Positions 25,276-33,040 of a stretch of 64,000 nt of DNA are shown here, piece after piece (the stretch's first letter is position 1; each line of letters opens with the position of its first letter). Source of the stretch: JBOZRQ01 sp050789255 (GTDB lineage Bacteria > Bacillota > Sulfobacillia > Symbiobacteriales > Symbiobacteriaceae); the NCBI GenBank assembly GCA_050789255.1, contig JBOZRQ010000017.1, positions 85,371 to 149,370 of the forward strand, in the 5' to 3' direction. Below the pieces are notes generated by a model, which worked only from the letters and a program-made list of their open reading frames with translations, was not told the DNA's origin and made no database searches. A program made the translations under genes and the position numbers.

Positions 25276-26130
25276 TTATGCCGGTGATCCGACCTTTCGC
25301 AGCGTCGGCAGGAACTCCGTCATTGTGGTGACCACCAGGTCCGCCTCATCGCTGGCGCCCAGTCCGTGCGGGTCGATGAAGACCGTCTGGCAGCCCATCG
25401 CCTTGGCTGGGGCGATCTCGTTGATCAGGTTGTCGCCGACGCTCAGGATGGCGGACATGGGCACGCCGTACTGCTCGGAGAGCTGGGCAAAGATCGCCTT
25501 CAGCCCGGCCGGCTTGTTGCTGCGGAAGAACATCCTGTCAAATAATCCCAACAGCCCGACCTTGGTCAAGATCGCTTCGCTGTCAGGCTGCGGGCTGTTG
25601 GTGGCGAGCACCTGGATCACCTTGCCGCGCAGGCCGGCGATCGTCTCCTGGAGTTCGGCGATCGGCCGGACCACGAAGTCCGGGTCGGACATGACCTCCC
25701 GGATGCGCAGGAAAGCCGCACTGTGCTTCTCAGCCTCCCCGCCGTGGTGCGCCGAGACGGCCGAGGGCACCCACCAAAGGTCGCCCACGTTCATGATCGC
25801 ACTGTGATCGGGCTCAACGACGCCGGGGTACAGCTGCTCCCGGACCACCGGCGGAATTTCGGAGCCGTCCCAGTGCAGGGCACGAACGACGCGGCCCGCC
25901 TTGGTCTGAAGGACCAGGTCCCGGGCGACATCGTAGAAGGTCCCGATCCGCAGGGCCGGGTGCCGGCCCTCGACCGCCGCCGTGTAGTCCGCCCAGAAGT
26001 CCTCCTGGGCCTCCTCGGGCAGGTGCGACTGGATCTCCTTCGCGTAGAGCTCAAAGTGTCTGGTATCATCGTAGACCGTACCGTCCAGGTCGAAGACGAT
26101 CACGCGAATAGCCTGCAGATCTAGCGCCAA
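25276..26130 (-). CDS. HAD-superfamily hydrolase
   Basis: Protein of 284 aa with the four HAD motifs: I, VFDLDGTVYD (residues 12-21); II, VLATNSPQ; III, Lys in SNKPAGLKAIF; IV, SVGDNLINEIAPAKAMG. A helical cap of about 120 residues lies between motifs I and II, so this is a C1-cap phosphatase, probably acting on a small phosphometabolite. It starts with TTG at 26130, preceded by AGGGGC; an internal start is unlikely because motif I is close to the N terminus. Confidence 0.88.
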   Translation of the reverse strand: MALDLQAIRVIVFDLDGTVYDDTRHFELYAKEIQSHLPEEAQEDFWADYTAAVEGRHPALRIGTFYDVARDLVLQTKAGRVVRALHWDGSEIPPVVREQLYPGVVEPDHSAIMNVGDLWWVPSAVSAHHGGEAEKHSAAFLRIREVMSDPDFVVRPIAELQETIAGLRGKVIQVLATNSPQPDSEAILTKVGLLGLFDRMFFRSNKPAGLKAIFAQLSEQYGVPMSAILSVGDNLINEIAPAKAMGCQTVFIDPHGLGASDEADLVVTTMTEFLPTLRKVGSPA

Positions 26131-26173
26131 GTGCTCAGCCCCTAAACCATAGTACCGAACTTTGTCATTGTAC

Positions 26174-27292
26174 TCACAGGGCAGGCGGCAGACAAGCCAG
26201 AAATTGCTTCATCACCTTCTGATGTGCCACGGGGAAGGCGAACTGCACCAACTCCTGCGGGAGAACCCAGCGGAGGCTCTCCGAATCCTTTGGAAGGCTC
26301 GCGGCTGCCGCCGGCCGCACCAGGTAAGCCTTCAGATCCCACACCAGGTGCGTGAAGACGTGCTTGACGTCCGTCAGATGGCTGTCGAGCTCGACCTCCA
26401 TCCCGAGGCGCTCGGCGGCCAACCGGTGGACAGCATGCTCCCAGGCCAACCCGGGCGCCCGCTCGGCGCTGGGAAACTCCCACAGCCCGCCCAGCAGGCC
26501 CTCGGCCGGGCGCCGGGCGATCAGCACCCGCCGGCCATCCCAGATCACCGCTGTAGCGATGTCGACCGGGCGGGGAGCCTTGGCCTTCGCCTTGACGGGG
26601 AGGTCAAGCTGCGTCCCCTCCTCCCTGGCCTGGCAGAACTCGGCCACCGGGCAGAGCAGGCACTTGGGCGAGGTGGGCGCGCAGACCATGGCGCCGAGCT
26701 CCATCAGCGCCTGGTTAAAGGCGCTGGCCTGACCGGCGGGAATCAGCGACTGGGCCAGCCCCTCCATCCCCTCCCGGGTCGGCGGCTGCATGATGTCATC
26801 GTGGATGTTGTAGAGCCGGGACAGCACCCGCATGACGTTGCCGTCGACGGCGGGCACCGCCCGGTTGAAGGCGATCGACAGGATGGCGCCGGCGGTGTAC
26901 GGTCCGACCCCCCGGAGCGATGAGACGGCCTCGGGGTCATCGGGTACCTCGCCGCCATAGCGGGCTGCAACCTCCTGCACGGCCCCGTGGAGGTTCCGGG
27001 CCCGGGAGTAGTACCCGAGGCCCTCCCACGCCTTCAGGACCTGCTCCTCGGGCGCCTCAGCGAGGCTGCCAAGGGTCGGGAACTGCGCGAACCAGCGCTC
27101 GTAGTAGGGGATTACGGTCTCCACGCGAGTCTGCTGGAGCATGACCTCGGAGACCCAGATGCGGTAGGGATCCCGGGAACGGCGCCAGGGAAGATCCCGC
27201 TGATGGACCGCATACCAGTTCAGGAGCTGCCCCGCGATCTGCTCTCCCCGGGGGCCGGCTTCATAGACTCGCTTTGTTTTCGGCTTGCGCAC
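26174..27292 (-). CDS. mutY: A/G-specific adenine DNA glycosylase MutY
   Basis: Protein of about 372 aa. It removes adenine mispaired with 8-oxoguanine. Visible are the catalytic Glu in SEVMLQQTRVETV, the helix-hairpin-helix LRGVGPYTAGAIL, the catalytic Asp in VPAVDGNVMRVL, the 4Fe-4S cluster ligands CAPTSPKCLLCPVAEFC, and a C-terminal Nudix-like domain (about 240-365) that recognises 8-oxoG. GTG at 27292 gives the family length; the open frame extends upstream to 27718 without family similarity. Divergent from the glutaredoxin-like gene, with 54 bases between. Confidence 0.96.
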   Translation of the reverse strand: MRKPKTKRVYEAGPRGEQIAGQLLNWYAVHQRDLPWRRSRDPYRIWVSEVMLQQTRVETVIPYYERWFAQFPTLGSLAEAPEEQVLKAWEGLGYYSRARNLHGAVQEVAARYGGEVPDDPEAVSSLRGVGPYTAGAILSIAFNRAVPAVDGNVMRVLSRLYNIHDDIMQPPTREGMEGLAQSLIPAGQASAFNQALMELGAMVCAPTSPKCLLCPVAEFCQAREEGTQLDLPVKAKAKAPRPVDIATAVIWDGRRVLIARRPAEGLLGGLWEFPSAERAPGLAWEHAVHRLAAERLGMEVELDSHLTDVKHVFTHLVWDLKAYLVRPAAAASLPKDSESLRWVLPQELVQFAFPVAHQKVMKQFLACLPPAL

Positions 27293-27346
27293 GTGCTCTT
27301 GATTCTCCTTCAAATGGGCCAAACTAACCTCCGGGAGGGTGAAGCG

Positions 27347-27610
27347 ATGTCGGATGTTCATGTGACGCTGTACTCCGGCCCGGAGAACCGGGAGATGGAA
27401 GCCGCCAGGCGGTTCCTGGCCGACCGGAAGATCCGCTACGAGGAGAAGAACGTGGTGACCGACTCGGGCGCCCGCGGCGAGCTGTACCACCACACTAGCC
27501 GCGGCGATTACCCTGCGATCAACGTGGACGGGCACGTGGTGGTCGGCTTCTTCCCCGAAAAATGGGGCCACCTCCTGCACGACACGGCCAAGCAGGATCT
27601 GACTCCTTGA
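27347..27610 (+). CDS. Glutaredoxin-fold protein without active-site cysteines
   Basis: Protein of 87 aa with a glutaredoxin/NrdH-like layout: first strand HVTLYSG, helix (REMEAARRFLADRKIRY), second strand EEKNVVTD, cis-proline region DYPAINVDG and final strand VVVGFFPEKW. Where redox-active members have CxxC the sequence is SGPENRE, and there is no cysteine in the protein. It therefore cannot do thiol-disulfide exchange and may be a binding or regulatory version. ATG follows GGGAGGGTG. Confidence 0.75.
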   Translation: MSDVHVTLYSGPENREMEAARRFLADRKIRYEEKNVVTDSGARGELYHHTSRGDYPAINVDGHVVVGFFPEKWGHLLHDTAKQDLTP

Positions 27611-27614
27611 AGCG

Positions 27615-27650
27615 AGAGGGGGGATGAGCGCATCCCCCCTCTTACCCTTT
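27615..27650. terminator. Terminator between convergent genes
   Basis: AGAGGGGGGAT / ATCCCCCCTCT perfect 11-bp stem, six-base loop, followed by TTACCCTTT on the plus strand. Confidence 0.75.
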
Positions 27651-28487
27651 CGCCTTGCGCCGGAGCCAGTCCAGGATCTGCGGGTCGATGTAGCCGGGCT
27701 TGACGTCCCGCTCTTCAAAGTTCTCGGTGCCTACGAACTGGCGCCAGGCTGCGCCGAAATCACTGGGATAGCCCAGCTGCGCCAGATGCCCGGTCACCTC
27801 GGTGAGCACCGGGCCTTCGAGCTTGATGAGGTGAGCCTCGGCAGGCTTCTGGAAGTAAAGCCGCCAGAGCCCCAGCAGCCGCTTTAGCTCGTGGATGGGC
27901 TCCACGTGGTCATCCACCCGCAGGTCGATGTAGCGGTCGTTGTTGCCGCCATATCCACCGGCGGGCTTCGTAATATAGAGCGCAGCGGACTGCCTGCCCC
28001 GGCTGTCGCCGCCGGCGCCCTGCCCGGCGTCCAGCGCCTCGGTCAGGCGGTGGGACAGATCGCCCTCGGTGGCCAGGAAGGTATCGACCATGGCCTGCAC
28101 GGTCGCTTCGCCGACGAGGATGTTCCCCTGGGCCGCATAGTTGGGTCCGCAGAGCCCGCCGGCCCAGTCCATGCAGCCGGGACCGGTGTGGGTGGCCGAG
28201 CCGCCATGGGTATCGACGATGCCCAGCTGGCGGCGGGCGCCCTTGTCCGGGTCTGCTTCAATCAACCGGCCCAGCACGTCACGGGCAGAGAGTCCCTGCC
28301 GCAGGAGCGCCAGACCGTCCGGGCCGAACCCGGTATGAGCCCACGCCTGGGTCGCGATCGCACCGGCGTCTGCCGCTGCCCAGGTGACCACAGAGCCTAC
28401 CGACAGGAACTTGGATTGAACCGCAACGCCGATCTCGCCGGAAACGGGATCCCGACCGACAATGGAGAATGTCGCTACGACGGGCAA
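27642..28487 (-). CDS. DUF1028 family protein (Ntn-hydrolase-like)
   Basis: Protein of about 281 aa. Residues 1-220 match the DUF1028 family: VATFSIVGRDPVSGEIGVAV at the N terminus, THTGFGPDGLALLRQG, and the GCMDWAGGLCGPNYAAQGNIL stretch around residues 105-125. The C-terminal 60 residues form a helical domain with a putative small peptidoglycan-binding-like segment. TTG at 28487 is preferred (AAGGAG five bases upstream), with GTG at 28493 as alternative. Family function is unproven. No signal peptide. Confidence 0.85.
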   Translation of the reverse strand: MPVVATFSIVGRDPVSGEIGVAVQSKFLSVGSVVTWAAADAGAIATQAWAHTGFGPDGLALLRQGLSARDVLGRLIEADPDKGARRQLGIVDTHGGSATHTGPGCMDWAGGLCGPNYAAQGNILVGEATVQAMVDTFLATEGDLSHRLTEALDAGQGAGGDSRGRQSAALYITKPAGGYGGNNDRYIDLRVDDHVEPIHELKRLLGLWRLYFQKPAEAHLIKLEGPVLTEVTGHLAQLGYPSDFGAAWRQFVGTENFEERDVKPGYIDPQILDWLRRKAKG

Positions 28488-28621
28488 CTCCACTCCTTGA
28501 CGCCCTCCCCACTGAACCTTTCGTCCCACAATCCTTCTCTAGAATACAGTGTGATTCCTCTGGCAGGATTTATCGGCCACCGCCAGAATGGATAGCAGTA
28601 CTACGGAGGTGTCACGGAGTT

Positions 28622-29446
28622 ATGAGCCTATTTCCCTGGCTGTTTCGGGGAGCCGAGCGGGACCGTGCATACGGCCGTCTGAATGGAGTCAAGGAGGCGT
28701 ACGGGGAGCACGGAAACCGTGTGATTCGGCTCTCTGCCCGCACCGACCTGCTCAGGAAGTCGGTGGGGGCCACGCAACGCTCCTTTGAGTTCGTCGAGAA
28801 GACCTTTGCCGAGGCCACGACGGCCTACAGCAAGGTGCAGGAGCTGATCGACCAGCTGGAGTTCAGCCTCTCCAAGGGCAAGGTGGGCGACCTTGCCGGG
28901 GCAGAGAGCGCTGTGAAGGCGGTCGGGCCCAAGCTTGACGAGTTGGAGCGCCGGCTGACCGAATGGGAATCCAAGTGGAGCCAGGTCCCCCGGGAGATCG
29001 ACGATGTCGCAGCCGCCCTCGCCGAGGTGCAGCGGCATGTGGAGATGGCCGCCCAGGGGCTGGGCGCCGCCATCCCCCTGCAAGGCCGGCTCGCTTCCAT
29101 GCAGGCCCACCTGGCGAAGATCCAGGGGACCATGGCCGCCGGCAACCCCATTGAGGCGAGCCTGTTGGTCAGCGACCTGCGCATTGCTCTGGAGAAGGTT
29201 GAGGATGAGGCTGGGCTCTATCTAAGCGGGGCCGGCGCCATCCAGCAGGCCGAGCGGGAGCTTGAGGCGGCAAAGGCCCGGGTTGGCGCCGATGCACCGA
29301 GCGAAGCGGTGGGCGCCCTGGCCGCTGCGGAAGCGCTCCTGCCCCGCCTGCGGCCGCAGCTGGCCGAGGGCAAGCTGGATCAGTTTCAGGCCGACCTGCT
29401 CCAGGTCCAAACGCAGCTCTCCGCTGCCAGGTCGCAGCTAAAGTAA
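28622..29446 (+). CDS. Hypothetical coiled-coil protein
   Basis: Protein of 274 aa, almost entirely helical with long heptad-like stretches (about residues 45-110 and 115-175, and 210-270) and no membrane segment. ATG at 28622 is preferred: GGAGG lies 11 bases upstream. The first residues (MSLFPWLFRG) are hydrophobic and could form a membrane-touching helix. General resemblance to PspA/IM30-type coiled coils, but no sequence signature; function unknown. Confidence 0.8.
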   Translation: MSLFPWLFRGAERDRAYGRLNGVKEAYGEHGNRVIRLSARTDLLRKSVGATQRSFEFVEKTFAEATTAYSKVQELIDQLEFSLSKGKVGDLAGAESAVKAVGPKLDELERRLTEWESKWSQVPREIDDVAAALAEVQRHVEMAAQGLGAAIPLQGRLASMQAHLAKIQGTMAAGNPIEASLLVSDLRIALEKVEDEAGLYLSGAGAIQQAERELEAAKARVGADAPSEAVGALAAAEALLPRLRPQLAEGKLDQFQADLLQVQTQLSAARSQLK

Positions 29447-29475
29447 AAGGGAGGCCGGGTGCCTTCCCGACCTCC
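29445..29475. terminator. Terminator between convergent genes
   Basis: GGGAGGCCGGG / CCCGACCTCC stem; on the minus strand it is followed by TTTTAC, so it mainly serves the DUF1657 gene. Confidence 0.65.
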
Positions 29476-29479
29476 TGTC

Positions 29480-29755
29480 CTATTGGTTCTCCTGGTCGTC
29501 CTTCTTCTTCTTGGCCTGCTTGCCGCCCTGCTCCTGGTCCTGGTCCTGGTCCTGGTCCTGATAGAGCTGGTTGTGCTGACCCAGGTAGTCCCGGCGGGAC
29601 TCCAGGATCTTCACGTGCCGCTCCATATCCTCGGCCATGTCCTTGAAGACGTCGCTTGCCTTCTGATCCTCCGATTCGGTGGCGAAGAGCAAATAGCTGC
29701 CCTTGGACGCCTCGGCCATGGCGATGGCCCGCTCCAAATCGCTGCGTACAGTCAC
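29480..29755 (-). CDS. DUF1657 domain protein with Gln-Asp repeat tail
   Basis: Protein of 91 aa. Residues 1-60 match DUF1657 (MTVRSDLERAIAMAEASKGS, then helices with KASDVFKDMAEDMERHV), a family found in spore-formers next to spoVA genes. The C-terminal 30 residues are low-complexity: alternating Gln-Asp (QDQDQDQDQ) then a Lys-rich end. The tail is coded by a CTGGTC-type hexamer repeat. GTG start after AAAGGGGGCC. It follows spoVAC in the same orientation, so a spore-related role is likely. Confidence 0.78.
   Translation of the reverse strand: MTVRSDLERAIAMAEASKGSYLLFATESEDQKASDVFKDMAEDMERHVKILESRRDYLGQHNQLYQDQDQDQDQEQGGKQAKKKKDDQENQ
29531..29560. repeat. Hexanucleotide tandem repeat
   Basis: About four to five copies of CTGGTC within the DUF1657 gene code for its Gln-Asp repeat; a likely site of length variation. 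Confidence 0.8.
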
Positions 29756-29803
29756 GTGTAGCGGCCCCCTTTATGCGTAACCACAGCGGTGGTTACGATC
29801 TGT

Positions 29804-30283
29804 TCAGCGAAACATCTGCACGATCGAAGCGATGACCCCGACGACGAAGGCCGTGGTCACTCCAAATGCGATCACCGAACCGGCCAGTTGAAACATCCTG
29901 CCTCCGACGCCGAAGACCAGGCCTTCCTGCCGGAACTCCATCGCAGCGGCGGACATCGAGTTGGCGAAGCCGGTCACCGGCACTGACAGCCCAGCCCCAG
30001 CCCGGCGGGCGAGCTTGTCGAAGACGCCCAGGCCCGTCAGCAGGCACCCAAGAAAGATCATCGTGGCGACCGTGGGGTCCCCGGCCCGCTTGTGCGAGAT
30101 ATCGAGGGCCCACTCCCAGAAGTCGGTGATCCCCTCGCCGATCAGGCAGACGAGGCCGCCGGTGAAGAAGGCCCAGATCGCGTTGCGAAGGCGCGGGGGC
30201 TTCGGCTCTGCCTTGGCGACGCGGTGCTGGTAGATTGCCTGCTGCGATTGCTCCGATGCAGCTCCCTGCCCAACCTTGACCAC
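29804..30283 (-). CDS. spoVAC: Stage V sporulation protein AC
   Basis: Protein of 159 aa with the SpoVAC layout: a short charged N terminus, then four to five membrane segments (AIWAFFTGGLVCLIGEGI, PTVATMIFLGCLLTGLGVF, GFANSMSAAAMEF, GVTTAFVVGVIASIV). SpoVA proteins form the channel for dipicolinate uptake into the forespore and release during germination. GTG at 30283 has GGAGGTG upstream. spoVAD and spoVAE, which normally follow, are absent; instead a DUF1657 gene follows, as in the mobile spoVA2 type loci. Confidence 0.88.
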   Translation of the reverse strand: MVKVGQGAASEQSQQAIYQHRVAKAEPKPPRLRNAIWAFFTGGLVCLIGEGITDFWEWALDISHKRAGDPTVATMIFLGCLLTGLGVFDKLARRAGAGLSVPVTGFANSMSAAAMEFRQEGLVFGVGGRMFQLAGSVIAFGVTTAFVVGVIASIVQMFR

Positions 30284-30335
30284 GGCAGCACCTCCGAACC
30301 TAGTGTCTGCGCAAGCACAGGGAGGTATACGACCA

Positions 30336-31130
30336 ATGATTCTTCGCACTGCGAACGGCCGCACGCAAATCGTACTGCAGACAGACCACGCTAAGCTGTG
30401 CGGCGAGTTTGCCAGCGCCTGGGGCGGCGATCGGTTTCATCCCCCCGAGCCGCTGGCGCCGGTGCGCATCGCCGCCGAGATGCACGATCACGGCTGGTTC
30501 GACTGGGAGCGGGCGCCGCGGGTAAAGGCCGCTACCGGCAAGGTCTACGACTTTCTTGAAATGCCGACCGATGTTCACGTCGAGCTCTACGACCGGGGCA
30601 TCCGCATGGCCCTGGACGAGCACCCCTACGCCGGGCTGCTCGTCAGCCTACACGGGACCGGGCTCTATAAGAAGCGCTACGGTTATATGCCGGAGCTCAG
30701 CTTTAAGGAGGTCGCCCCGGAGTTCCGCTCGGTGGTCGATAGCTACTTGGCCCAGCACGATGCGCTTCAGACGGAACTGATGGCCGCCCTGCACATCGAC
30801 CCGCAGGTGGTCTGGACCCACTACCGCTGGTTGCAGGCCTGGGATCTCCTCTCCCTCTCCGTCTGCCGCACCGACCCCGCCGAAGGGCGCCGGCAGTCTC
30901 TGGGCGTCATGCCCCTCTACCCGGGCGGCCCCGAGGAGCGCCTCGAGGTCCAGGGCGCCGGCCCCGGCCGGTTCACAGTCACCCCTTGGCCCTTTGCGGT
31001 GGAAGCTCTTGAGCTCGTCGTGCCCGTTCGCTTCATCGCTGACCGTGCTTACACATCTGATGATGATCTACAAGCGGCCATGGCCGCGGCACCAACTCAG
31101 CCACTTCGCACAGTCATTCTGCGGCATTAA
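30336..31130 (+). CDS. DUF3891 family protein
   Basis: Protein of 264 aa resembling DUF3891: N-terminal MILRTANGRTQIVLQTDHAKL, metal-ligand-like EMHDHGWFDWE (around residues 48-58), LLVSLHGTGLY and a late TVTPWPFAVEALELVVPVR stretch. The clustered His and Asp suggest an HD-domain-like metal site, but catalytic activity is not established for the family. ATG at 30336 follows GGGAGGTATAC. The next gene starts 13 bases downstream. Confidence 0.82.
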   Translation: MILRTANGRTQIVLQTDHAKLCGEFASAWGGDRFHPPEPLAPVRIAAEMHDHGWFDWERAPRVKAATGKVYDFLEMPTDVHVELYDRGIRMALDEHPYAGLLVSLHGTGLYKKRYGYMPELSFKEVAPEFRSVVDSYLAQHDALQTELMAALHIDPQVVWTHYRWLQAWDLLSLSVCRTDPAEGRRQSLGVMPLYPGGPEERLEVQGAGPGRFTVTPWPFAVEALELVVPVRFIADRAYTSDDDLQAAMAAAPTQPLRTVILRH

Positions 31131-31143
31131 AGGAGCGAGCGAA

Positions 31144-31725
31144 TTGAGTAAGGTCGTAGCTATCGAGGCCCTGACGCTGGACGGCGTAATGCAAGGGATG
31201 GGAGGACCCGACGAGGACCGCCGTGGTGGATTCCAGTACGGCGGTTGGGCGGCGGGGCGCGGTGACGCCGTGATGCAGAAGGTGCTGGGTGGGTACATGA
31301 GTGACCCGTGGTCGCTGCTGCTCGGGCGCGTCACCTACGAGAATTTCGCCGGCTACTGGCCCAAGCAACCGTCCAATCCGATGAGCGACAAGATGAACAA
31401 CGCCCAGAAGTTCGTGGCCTCCACCACCCTGACCGAACCGTTGGCCTGGCAGAACTCCGTTTTGCTGGGTGGTGACGCCGCCGACGCGGTCGCCACGCTC
31501 AAGAAGGAGCACCCCAAGACGCTGGTGATCTTCGGGAGTGGCGTACTGGTCCAGTCTTTGATGCGGCGTAATCTGATCGACGAGTTCGTACTGCAGATTC
31601 ACCCGCTGGTTCTCGGCACTGGGCTTCGCCTGTTTCCCGATGGCAGCCCGCTCACGAAGTTCACGCTGGCGGACTCGGTAACCACAGGTAAGGGCGTGAT
31701 CATCGCGACCTACCGGCCGGCTTAA
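31144..31725 (+). CDS. Dihydrofolate reductase family protein (RibD C-terminal-like)
   Basis: Protein of 193 aa of the bacterial dihydrofolate-reductase-like family related to the RibD C-terminal domain: N-terminal VVAIEALTLDGVMQG, the LLLGRVTYENFAGYWP motif, LVIFGSGVLVQSL and DEFVLQIHPLVLGTGLRLF. These proteins bind NADPH; the natural substrate is unknown. TTG at 31144 follows AGGAGCGAGCG. Ends at a bidirectional terminator. Confidence 0.9.
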   Translation: MSKVVAIEALTLDGVMQGMGGPDEDRRGGFQYGGWAAGRGDAVMQKVLGGYMSDPWSLLLGRVTYENFAGYWPKQPSNPMSDKMNNAQKFVASTTLTEPLAWQNSVLLGGDAADAVATLKKEHPKTLVIFGSGVLVQSLMRRNLIDEFVLQIHPLVLGTGLRLFPDGSPLTKFTLADSVTTGKGVIIATYRPA

Positions 31726-31734
31726 TTGGCAAGC

Positions 31735-31772
31735 AAAAAAGGACCCAGACTGGTAAGCCCAGTCTGGGTTTT
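31735..31772. terminator. Bidirectional terminator
   Basis: CCCAGACTGG / CCAGTCTGGG (31744-31768), with TTTT on the plus side and a six-T run on the minus side. Separates the DHFR-like gene from the cytochrome c maturation operon. Confidence 0.85.
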
Positions 31773-31786
31773 CGCATTCGCAAGGG

Positions 31787-33040
31787 TTACATGTCTCCAC
31801 CAGCGTACGAGTGAAGGCCGACGATAAGTAGGTTTACACCGACCAGTGTGAAGAGGACCACACCGAAGCCGATCACCGCCACCCAGGCCGACTTGCGACC
31901 CTCCCAGCCACGGCTGATGCGCATGTGCAGGTAGGCCGAGTAGACCAGCCAGGCGATCAGGGCCCAGGTCTCCTTGGGGTCCCAGAACCAGTAGCGGCCC
32001 CAGGCCTCCTTGGCCCAGAGCATGGCGAAGATCAGGCCGCCCAGGGTGAAGATTGGGTAGCCGAAGGCCACGGCCCGGTAGCTGACCTCGTCCATCATCT
32101 CGGGGTCCCCCGAGACCTTGCGGGCGATGGCGTCCGAGATCGGGCCCTTGGCCACGAAGGCCCGGATCGCCCAGTAGAGCACGCCGCCCACGGCGAGGGC
32201 GTAGATCAGCGTGTTCATGTTCTTGCCCTTCCATCGGAACGGGGCGGACATGAGCGGCATGGGGATGAAGCCAAGGAGGTTCCCCTTCTCGCCGATGGTC
32301 GCCGTGGTGGGACCGATGATCGGCGGCAGGTGGTAGGTGCTGTTCTGGAAGACCCACTGGTAGCCCATATAGCGCAGAATGAGCGCCAGCAAGGTCCAGC
32401 CCACCATGACCAGGATCACATAGGCCAGGATCTCCAGCGCACGGCTGCCCCAAATGCGCTCCCGCTCGGAAGCGGGCGCCGTTCGAAGCGGGGCTCCGTC
32501 GGCTGCGGCGGCCAGCTCGAGCCCGCGCACCCGGAGCAGGTAGAGCAGCGCTGCGCCGAAGGCCACGGCGAAGAAGCCTTCGCCCAGTGCGGCCATCGAG
32601 ACGTGCAGCGGCAGCCAGTAGCTCTTGAGCGGGGCGATCAGCGGGGTGACCTTGGGCGGGAAGACGTAAGAGTATGCCATGAGGAAGACGCCGACCGGCG
32701 AGAGCAGGGCGCCCAGCAGGGGCATCCGGTAGATCCGGTGGATCACCTGGTAGGCCAGCATGCTGGTGAAGGCCATGAAGCCAATGAACTCGTACATGTT
32801 GGAGGTCGGCCAGTGGCCGGCGCCCTGCCAGCGCGACAGGATGGCAGCAGCATGGAACAGGACGCCGACCAGGTGTGCCCCGGTGGCCCAGTCAGCATTG
32901 CGAGTCAGCCGCTTGCCATGCGATATCCGGCTCCCAATAAACCCGGAGACGTACAGGAGCGTGGCGATGAGATAGGATGCGAAGCCTCCCAGCAGCAGCC
33001 ACTGACTCGCATCAATCAGGGCTTGGTTTGGCGGTGTCAT
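31787..33040 (-). CDS. ccsA: Cytochrome c biogenesis protein CcsA/ResC
   Basis: Protein of 417 aa with eight to ten transmembrane helices and the haem-handling WWD-type motif WGRYWFWDPKETWALIAW (about residues 328-345). It forms the System II haem lyase with ResB, attaching haem to apocytochrome c outside the membrane. Conserved His residues flank the motif (HAAAILSR, LPLHVSM, YLHMRIS). The ATG overlaps the resB stop (ATGA), so the two are coupled. Last gene of the operon. Confidence 0.95.
   Translation of the reverse strand: MTPPNQALIDASQWLLLGGFASYLIATLLYVSGFIGSRISHGKRLTRNADWATGAHLVGVLFHAAAILSRWQGAGHWPTSNMYEFIGFMAFTSMLAYQVIHRIYRMPLLGALLSPVGVFLMAYSYVFPPKVTPLIAPLKSYWLPLHVSMAALGEGFFAVAFGAALLYLLRVRGLELAAAADGAPLRTAPASERERIWGSRALEILAYVILVMVGWTLLALILRYMGYQWVFQNSTYHLPPIIGPTTATIGEKGNLLGFIPMPLMSAPFRWKGKNMNTLIYALAVGGVLYWAIRAFVAKGPISDAIARKVSGDPEMMDEVSYRAVAFGYPIFTLGGLIFAMLWAKEAWGRYWFWDPKETWALIAWLVYSAYLHMRISRGWEGRKSAWVAVIGFGVVLFTLVGVNLLIVGLHSYAGGDM

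Noticed and set aside
26987..27610. 207-codon frame from 26987 as the full glutaredoxin-like gene
   Set aside because: The first 120 codons are antisense to mutY; ATG at 27347 has a ribosome site and gives the family length.
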